NCBI GenBank assembly: GCA_036898135.1
Contig: CM072511.1
Coordinates: 40,176,556-40,240,555, forward strand
Reading direction: 5' to 3'
Origin: Oncomelania hupensis
Taxonomy: Eukaryota; Mollusca; Gastropoda; Littorinimorpha; Pomatiopsidae
DNA: 64,000 bases
Each line of letters opens with the position of its first letter. The stretch's first letter is position 1. This document shows positions 1-9,472 of this stretch, piece after piece. Under the pieces are notes generated by a model. The model was given only the letters and a program-made list of their open reading frames with translations, made no database searches and was not told the DNA's origin. Position numbers and translations under genes: made by a program.

Positions 1-130
1 AGAAGATTTGGTATCATGAAACCTGGCAGTTTGTTACAAGAGAAAAGAAGAAGACAGCAAATATTATCGTGCCTGCAAACCATTGTTAGAGCTCATCACA
101 TTCTTGAAACTTATTTAAATTAAAAATATA

Positions 131-297
131 CAGAAAAAGAGGTGGGAGGACAACATTCGAGGATGGACTGGTTTGACACTGAGCGAAGCCATCAGGGTTG
201 CTGAGGACAGGGAAAGATTGAGTATGCTGGTTAAACGATCATCTGAGGTGCCCCTACGACCTCCGATTTACGGGATAGGATAGGATGGGATAGGATT
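131..297 (+). mobile_element. RTE-like LINE, 3' terminal fragment
   Basis: This is the last part of a non-LTR retrotransposon ORF (residues like KRWEDNIRGWTGLTLS and VAEDRERLSMLVKRSS) followed by a short 3' end and a tail of GGATA repeats. The same 3' end recurs at 18817-19000 (+) and at 27185-27314 and 27417-27600 (-), so it is a family terminus. Everything upstream of the KRWEDN motif is missing, as in a 5'-truncated copy. The RTE-like label rests on remembered family resemblance. Confidence 0.7.
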
Positions 298-449
298 TGT
301 GTGATAAATTAAATATCTGAATCTGTATTTTAGTGATTGTTGTTTGTTTTATTTTTCGCTGTTCAACATTATTCTACAGAAATATCAGCTTATAAGAAAG
401 TTTTCTTAAAGTTTTTAATTATGCTATAATGATTATATGTATTTTCATG

Positions 450-936
450 TTAACCCTACCAGGCCGAGTTACCGAATATTAGGTAATCGATTTAATTCCT
501 ATATACCGAGTTACCGAATTCTAGGCATTTGGGACAGCACGTGAAGAAATACTAAAAATAACAGCAAATCATGGTTAAATCTCACATTTGGTGCGAGATA
601 AGTCCTTACAAATGGCATCTTCCTTGAAGAAAGCTGTGAGTTAGTGATTACAGTAGATATTTAGCGAAAATTCACCATGAAAAGATTGACGAATGAACCG
701 AGCACTTCCTCAGGAAAAAGAGCAAGGCCTGCACGCTTCACACTGCAGCAGGTAATTCAGTTTTGGACTTTATTCAGACGGCGATGAAGCAGATTTTCTT
801 CATCAATGTGATTATTCACTACTGGTTTGCATGATACTAGCAATTTTCTAACCCTTGTACATTTTCCTTATTTTTCTCCGGGGAGGCCAGGTATGGGGGC
901 GAGTTAGCGTGGGAGGCTCGGGTCTGGTAGGGCTAA
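450..936 (+). mobile_element. piggyBac-like MITE, 479 bp
   Basis: The element runs from 454 to 932. Its left terminus CCCTACCAGGCC and right terminus GGTCTGGTAGGG are inverted repeats differing at one position. It is flanked by TTAA (450-453) and CTAA (933-936), i.e. a piggyBac TTAA target with one substitution. A subterminal motif (CCGAGTTACCGAAT) occurs twice near the left end. A short ORF from ATG 677, rich in Ser, Lys and Arg, looks like a transposase N-terminus; it reaches a stop after about 36 codons. This is an internally deleted, non-autonomous copy. Confidence 0.72.
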
Positions 937-982
937 TATAGAGTGAACTGCTTAAAGTTAAAAAATGCTAATTTTCTTTCAG

Positions 983-2090
983 ATCCACGGTTGAAACGAG
1001 GATTCTCCAATATTATTGAAAACGAGTCACTGGTGAGTGCAGCACGAACTAGCGTCTTGCATGACATCAAAGAGGATAATCACCATCAGATGTTTTTGAC
1101 ATTCTTGTTGCCGGACCTTACCATATACCCCGAAGATTTTATGGAGTTTCTAAAGAAAGAGCTCATTGAGTCCTCCACCCTACACTCGCTACAACAGGCA
1201 GGTGGGTATCACTTGATTTGTTCTTTATAATTCAACAACAATAACATCAAACTATGTACAGAGCAGAGTGAATAATTTTGAGCAGTCTGGCACACCAGCT
1301 CAATGCCTATGTGAGCAGCACTGTATAGTGCCTCCACATTTTGCTTGCTGCGGGCTATTTATAGCTTGCCTGCACCCTCCCTTCCAGTGAAAGGAAAGGA
1401 ATAAAAGCATCAGCGAAGCTATTTATAGCTAGCCTGACTGACCTAACCTTAAAACTAAAAAGCTTTGGTTGAGGCGGTGTGCTGGGACCTAATAGGATTT
1501 ACACGATTATATCCATACCTGTCAAGTGCTACGGATTTTTGCGTAGCGCTACGCATTTTAAACATTTTCCCATTGCTACGGCGTATCACAAAGCTGCTAC
1601 GCAATTTTTAAAAAGTGACGATAATATTTTTTAACCAAGGGGGTTTTCGCGCGAAAATAGTCTGTTCCGGGCGAGTCCGGTTTAAAGACATTTAGTAAAA
1701 GCACCGCACTTCCGCAACACGTGTTCGTTCAGAACTTCAGTCTAAGATCAGTCTTTGTGAGGGAGAGACAGACGGAGTTGAACAAAGAAAATGGCAAAGC
1801 CTCCACCTAAAAAACTCAAACGACCAGGAAGGCACCTGCCTGAATGGGAAACCAATAAGGATTTTGAAGGCCTAGTGGAGAAGTCCAAAGAAAGTAGTCT
1901 CAATAAAGTTTAGTAATAGCATATGAGTTACTCATATGCTATTACTAAACTTTATTGAGTCTCCTGATGCATTAAAAAAATTGTTTTCCTTATCAGTGCT
2001 AGGAAAGTTTAGATCTACATGGAAGCCATGTAAATGATGTGATGCTGAACCTGGTCTTGAGACAAAATAGGATTTTCCTACCGATTTTTT

Positions 2091-2153
<63 letters not shown>

Positions 2154-5100
2154 TTGCATTTTCACTTTTATTTTGAAAAACGTACATGACATGTTTATAA
2201 TGATAATGATAATGGTAATAGGTAAAGTGTTGTGCATTAACAAGATTTTACAATAAATTTATAAACACATTGGATGTGTGTGTTTATATTGGATGCAGAA
2301 GTTTCCAGTTTTGTTGCGAATCGCGTGATTCACATTAGTGCTACACCAAACCTCCATTTGCTATGGTTTTTCTGATAAATTGCTACACCACAACCCCAAA
2401 AACCCTTGACAGGTATGTATATCCAATCTTTGAACTTATCCATCTTTCACAACAAATGGGAAAGAACAACTCGGACCACAGAAGGGCTTCTATTTATATA
2501 CGGTATTTGATATGAGCAGGTTTAAAATTATAGTTGCAGAAAACTGCAGTTTGTGCATGATGTGATTATCTCCCTTGGCTTCCTATGCATTTGAAGAAAG
2601 CCTTTTTTTCCCTAATATATTTTTTCTTTTCTTTCTTTCATTCTGTCTTTTTTTAAACCCCTCCTTTGTTTGTAATGCCTGGTATATTTCTATGTAGGAT
2701 ACATTAAAAGTTACAATTTCAATGTACTTTAAGTTTTAGTAAAGTTTTGTGTTGGTGTTTTTGTTACAGGTCGATTGAATTGGTGGGCTGATCAGGGTCT
2801 TTCACAACGCCTTATTCCCATGGCAACTACTGGTGATGGAAACTGTTTGCTGCATGCAGCGTCTTTAGGTGCTGATCCTTTTGTCTCCTTTTGCATCTTG
2901 AGCGAGCGCCCACCTCTCTCTTGCTTCACATATAAATTAACTCAACTGCCATCATTGAAATACAGCAGTGCTATTAGGTTGCCAGTAGCCCCAACTCCAC
3001 TGTTAAAACAATAGACGACTTTCAATATAGCTTTATGTTGCTTAAGCAATGGGGTAGATTGAAGATGGCAATTGCTTGGTGATGACAGGCATGCTACTTT
3101 TCCGGGAATTCCAGGAATTCCGGGAGATCGATTTTTGGGCCCCGGTGGCTTTCCAGGTGATTGAAAAATTTTCGGGAGTATTAAAAAAATCTGTGTAGAA
3201 AAAAAAGAATTGTGAGCGTTCTTATCACAGTAGGCGATATCAGCGGGATTCGTCTGCTAGACCGCCATGACAGTCAATTTTAACGATCATATGAAAGCGG
3301 CGTTGGGATTGGCTAGCTAAATTTATCTCACCAATCAGATTGCTTCTCTCTTACGTGATTCGCTCTGTGTTATAGCGTAGGTGGCCAGTTGTTTCCGTTT
3401 GATTTTTGACCGTCTTCACCACGTTTTGTGCACGATTCTATGGTTTTTTTTAAGTTTGATAATGTATGGAAGCGTTTTAGTGATCATAAATACTACTAAG
3501 AGTAGCATAGCATCAAAATGTTTGGAACCGACATTGTGATTAGAAACACGGTAGGAGACAGTGTCCTCGCTAAAAGAGAAAAGAAGAAAGGATAAAGAAA
3601 CGTGACTTATTTGACAGGCACCATGCAAAGTTATCTGCAAAATGGAAAGCTGTAGAAACGCTGAAAAATGAGGCCAAAAAAGCACATTTCAAATTTTACA
3701 AACATTACATTACATTACATGATTATTGCTTTAGGTCGAGCGGACTAATTTTACAAAAAGCAATCGAAGAAAACATGACTTTGTAAAAAGAACACTTTTA
3801 AACTCAAGCTTAGTTTATTTTGTTAACTCTTCTGAGGACTGATGTTATTTCTAAATGACAGACTATAATAAAGTAATGTTAACAGACATGTAGGCCTACC
3901 AGAGTTATTTCTTGTATATAGTTATAACTAAAATGTGGTTTTTTTTTTCGTCTTTGTTGATTGATTTTTTTGTCTCTCAAAAAGTGCTCAGAATGTGCCA
4001 TATTGCACAGATTTTAACATTAAAAAAAAAAATTTCCATGGGAGCATGGCCCCGGACCCCCCTAGGGGGCTCGTCTGCTTTGCAGGCTCGCTCTCGGGGC
4101 TCTGCTAATCCTTCCAAAATTTTGCTGGAAAACTAAATTTTCAGAGTAGCATGCCTGGATGAGTTTGAGAGCAGCCGAAGGTAGTCTCTGTCTGTACACC
4201 AGTACAAGGTTTAACCACACCTCCAGAGTGCACGATAGGATTGTTATTTCCACATGCTCTGCATCATGATGCGGGAAAAGAAAAATGTCAGTATGGAGGC
4301 CATGAACTGTTGAAGTTGGTTATCAATCTGTGACTGCTATTGAATTTCTCAAGTAATTTTTTTTTAAATTTGGGAAGGGGGGTGGGGGGTGGGGAGGAGT
4401 GTGGTGGGTGGGGGTTAGGGGCTTGAAGGAAAGAAATTATATTAAATATTAAAAACATGTTTATAACATAATAGAGTCAAATAACTTTAAGGGTTTGACC
4501 CAATGTATTGTTTTTTTTTGTTTGATAGTTGAAGATAATAATAGCAGTGGTGATGAGGGCAGGCAGAAGGAGAGGAATTTGAACTTGTGTATTGCTGTGA
4601 TCAGTTTTCATGAGCTAGTTTATTTATTTTTAGTTTGCCTCATGTGGTTTTAGTTCTAAATTTTTTTTTTATGTTTCAGCCATGTGGGGCATCCACGACC
4701 GCTTGCTCACATTACGCAATGCGCTGCATGACACTCTTACTAAAGCTTCCTACAAGGATAATCTGTACCGCCGATGGCGCTGGCAGCAGACACTTGTAAA
4801 CCAGCAGGTCAGTTGTGTGTTTGATTTGCAGTAATTACCTTGAGCATCTCTCTCTGTTCTGTTTAACCTTAGTTTAATACTGTGTCATCGCCACTTCAAA
4901 GCTTTGTTCATTTACTGTTGTCGCCAAACGTCGCCAGCGCTGGGTGCTCTTGTTTAGGTCCAAAGTACACATCCATTTGGTTGCTGTGTTACCAGCGGAA
5001 ATGACTTTGAATATTGGGAACAAGGCAGCGTTACTTTTGAAGCTATTTGTAGTGCTATACCCTCGATTAAAAGGGTGCTGTGATTTTTTGGAAGTTGAGC

Positions 5101-8100
5101 TTTGATTACCAAGTCTGTCTGAAAATGGTGGAGTTTGACGATGAAGCCCTCTTTCATGAACTTTTCATGGATTCAGACTCGGATGATGTGTCATTTTATG
5201 GCTTTGATTTACGCAGAGTGACAGCTAGGAGTGGTGCATCTGATGGAGAAAAGCATGAGGTTGCCAATATTAGCGGTGTATCGAGTGTTTCAAGTGATGA
5301 AAGTATCAGACAAGTAACGGATGGTTACTATTAGAAGTAGCTGATTAATTTTGCAAATTTACCAAACCAAACCATATTGATAACATTTCAGATGCACAGT
5401 AATTTCAGTTATTCATCATTGATGGAGGCATTAAAGAGTTCTTTGTCACTGAAATAAAAGTAGACTGTACTCCCAAGTGTAAGTAATTGAGTTCAGTCAG
5501 TCTATTATGTTGTGTCCATTGTGTGTTTATTTTTTGTTTATGCATAAAAACATTTTTTTTACCGCCTTATACCTGGTTTCTTCACATTCTACATTTATTT
5601 CTTTATTTCCATTCCAAAAATCATGATCAACAAATTAAAAAGTTATAATTTTTTTTTAATAGATAGGTAATGTGTAGATTGAAAACCCATAAAAATAATG
5701 TAGGCACAGAGGGAAGAACTGCAGAAAAAAATGCAGGATGCTAAAGGTTAAGAAAAACTTCCATTTAAATTTATTTAGTGGCCTTAATAATGTTTTTCGG
5801 GGTGCTTGAATACATATCCAATATTCAATGTATTAACATGTTTTAAGTGAGGCTGAAGTTATTGCAAATTTTTATAAGTACGGATCTTCTTTTGTAACTT
5901 TAAGTTTTAACTGTGGATTTTTTATTTAGAAATGCAAATTAATGTTATCCGCTTATGAAATATCACACAACCAATGTTTGACAATTATGCATGCAACTAT
6001 GTGAATCCATAGTCTCACCCCAAAATACATGCTTTTTGATGTTGGATGAAAGTAGGCCTGTGTGGACATGCTACTTGCAAGCTGATTCTTTGCACTCACA
6101 CACAATCAAGTTTTCTCTTTCAGTGAGACAACATATTCCTCAGGGCTTCCAATCTTCCGCCGTTCGGCGAATTTCCGCCATTTAAAAAAAATTTCAGCCG
6201 AAAAATTTTAAAGTTCCGCCGTAGAAAACTGCGAGGGAAAAATTTCATAGGGGCTCCAAAATATCCGTAACACAGTCTCAGTTTGGTTGATCTGTAATTG
6301 GCTGGTTTCGAAGACTGGAAACGGATCATCGTTCTGTTTGCGAATAGGCAAAAATGGCGGGTCGAAATTTTGTTCAACGCGGCCAAAAGTTTGACGATGT
6401 TTCTTGCAAAAACAAGTGGAGATGGGACTGGATGGAGGTGGAGGTAGAAGAAGAAAAATTGAGTCAACATATCCGAAAGATTCCACGTGTCGGACACGCG
6501 TTTTGCGTCTTGTGCTCGAACGAAATCAATTACGGATCAAAAGGCACAGGCTGTGAAGTCCGTAGGCCTTGCAGCCTGTGCAAAAGGCAGGATTGCACTT
6601 GAAAATCACCTCAATACAAATCAACACAAAAAGAACGAAAATTTAGACTTGTTTCACTGCCAAATGCCTTTCCTACTACTGATGGCCTAAAAGGTGCAAA
6701 ACCATTTTTCATCACCATAACTGTGTATGCATTTGACCATAATTTTTTGTAAAAGCAGAACTAGTAGGAGTAGTTTAATATTATGAACATTCTATGTAAC
6801 ACTAACAGAGTAGACCATGAGTGACTTGCTAGTGAGGATTGTATTCTGTATTGTATTCTGAATTCATTGTGGTTTTACTAAGTCAGCTGCACAAGAAAAA
6901 TATCTTCTAATTGCAGATTTTGGTAAGTCACTTTTTGCTGAACATTCCATTTTTTTTCTTCAGTTTTTGCTTTTAAGATATGAAGCAATTAAGATCGTTA
7001 AAATGTGGTAAATTCCATATTTGCCTTAATTATTCTCTATTCATGTGAGACCTTACATCAAACCTTTTATAAATCACTTATTTTCTTTCTTCTACTTCAC
7101 TCTCACTAATAAAATTGTTTCTTTTATAGCAGACAGTGTTGTGACAGTGTTTGGGGTCGTGCGCTCGTGACCTCGTCACTCGGTCATTTTCCTCCTTTTT
7201 TATCTCAGACCATTGGAAGCCCTGATTCCTTTGTTTTATCACACACTTTTTTTCTCCCTTGTCTTAAGTTCTCATCATTGCATAAATACATGTTTCATTT
7301 AACATGTGTTGTCATTTCTGCAGTCTGGACTAGTGTTCAGCGAGGAAGAGTGGAAAGCAGAGTGGGAGAATATCTTACGCTTAGCATCACCTTCTCCACG
7401 TAATGGCCCAGACTCCTTTACAAATGTCAACAGTTGCTGTGACAGCCCGCTGACACACAGGTTGTACTTAAAAAATTTTTTTAAACCTATTTGTTTATTT
7501 ATGAGAGAGGAAACAGGTAAGTACTGCCTTCACAGAGCTGGCCGGCCCTCAATATAAAGACTTCCTAAAACATCTCTTCCCGACGACCTAAAACTAAAAG
7601 TCAGTAAAAAGAAAAAAAAAGCTTAGCCTTTATTATTTATTTGTATGTGTGGATTTTTTTGGTTTTTTTGTTTGTTTTTTTAAATGCCTACACTAACTTG
7701 TTTTTTTCATTATCATCAATGAAGAGAATGGCATCTTGTGGGTTTTCAACAGAAATTTACCTTTTGAAAGCAATTCATCGCTACATTTATTATTTTTTTT
7801 AAAGTCCCGGAATATTAAGTGTGTGTGGTGGTGTTATTATTGTAACAATTTTACTTGGGACTTTTTTTGTCACATTAAAAGATGACGTAATGAGTAACCA
7901 GTGCTCAAAATGACTGCTAAGCTTAGAATTTGAAACGTCTCTTCTTTGTTATGTAAACAGACAACTGGGTCTATTATGTACACTTTCGCTGCACAACTAT
8001 TTTAGAATCAGCCTGTTCATAGGCACATAAACAAATGACAGAGATGCCTAGTATTACGGAACGTCCGTAATTTTACGGAAAAACAATAGTTACTACGGAA

Positions 8101-9436
8101 ATACGAAATTATTAGCGAAATTACGGATTTGCAGCGATCAGTTTTACGGATTTTCATAGCGCCGCTGATGCCTATATTTATAGGTTCGTTTGAGGCTCTT
8201 ATTTTTAACCGCGAAGTTAACGGTTCGTCGGAGGCTTTTTTGTAACCGTGAAGCTTGCGCGAAATGTTACGAGAGGTGATCACGTGACCAAGCGAGAGTT
8301 CTAAAATGGCTTCCAAACGAAAGCACAAAACCGAGGAGTCTGACAGTGAAATAGAATTTAGTTTTTTGCTTAGTTTTTGTGTGTTTATATTAGCTTTAAA
8401 AGAATTACTGATGATTACTGAAAAAGGTTCCAAAATTACTGAAAACAAGTTGCCAAATTACTGAGAGGCATCAGGGCGCCTAGGCATCTCTGAAATGAAT
8501 TTATTGATTTATATCAGAGCAGTACTGTTGAAAGAGGTCTTTTTTGTGTGTTTGCTGTAATCTTATTTCTTTCTGTTGGGGAACTTTCCCTGTGAATTTG
8601 AAAAATAGTCTCCCTGTGAATTTTTTCAAAAGAGGCTGAAATGTGTAACTTTTGGGGCACTTTAAGTAATGAGGTCTATCTGGATGGAGGATAGAAATGT
8701 GTTCTAGAAATGTAACTTTTGGTTGAGTTTTTTATTGACACTATTGTTGTTTTCCCAAAACTAGTCAGTATTGAATATTTGTGTTGATTGCTATGGGTTT
8801 TGTAAATGAAACATAATGTTTTGCACCCATTTTTTTTCACCTTTGTGTTGCATATTAATTTGCTAATTATCTATTATCTATCATATCTTAACAGATGTTG
8901 TGTCTTTTCAGTAATGCAGGCCAGATGGACCCGGTGGTGTATGAGAGCTTGGAGGAGTTCCATGTGTTTGTTTTGGCTCATGTGCTGAAACGCCCTATCA
9001 TCGTTGTTGCCGATACGTTCCTCAAAGATGCCAATGGAGATGCCTTGGCCCCCATCCCATTTGGCGGCATTTACCTGCCTTTGGAGTGTCACAGTAGTGA
9101 ATGCTGTACGTCCCCCTTGCTGCTAACCTATGACGCTGCTCACTTCTCTGCCTTGGTCCCTATGCAAAACGAGAACCCTGATGGCTCAGACATGGGGCAG
9201 AAATCTTCGGTGCCTTGTGAGTCTTTCTTCTTGTAGTAGGATATCTGTGAAAGAGAGAGAGAAAGCACTGGACCACACTATTACAGACAGACCTGATAAC
9301 TGTAGATTTCTCATCAAAATGGACAGTATTTCATTGCCTTCAGTGTGTTTACCAGTTCCCTTTGTAATAGAGGGCTTGTTTGTGTTGTGTGATAGTGATG
9401 ATGATTGGAATAATTAGAAGTGTGAGAAAGAGGCAG

Positions 9437-9472
<36 letters not shown>

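Larger units (their letters stand above)
1508..2423 (+). mobile_element. Non-autonomous DNA transposon, CATACCTGTCAAG family, copy 1 (OTUD7 intron 1)
   Basis: The element is 1514-2417 with perfect 13-bp terminal inverted repeats CATACCTGTCAAG. It is flanked by the 6-bp direct duplication TATATC (1508-1513 and 2418-2423). Next to the left end is a perfect palindrome TGCGTAGCGCTACGCA. A transposase start, [20 protein letters not shown], begins at ATG 1791 and breaks off after about 30 codons at a large internal deletion. The second copy at 40584-41480 shares the termini and the same start codon. A 6-bp TSD would fit a hAT6-like group; the superfamily is not proven. Confidence 0.88.

Noticed and set aside
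5080..5334. 84-codon acidic ORF as a host gene
   Set aside because: It lies in an OTUD7 intron between TTAA sites and resembles a transposase N-terminus; it is better explained as part of a transposon.
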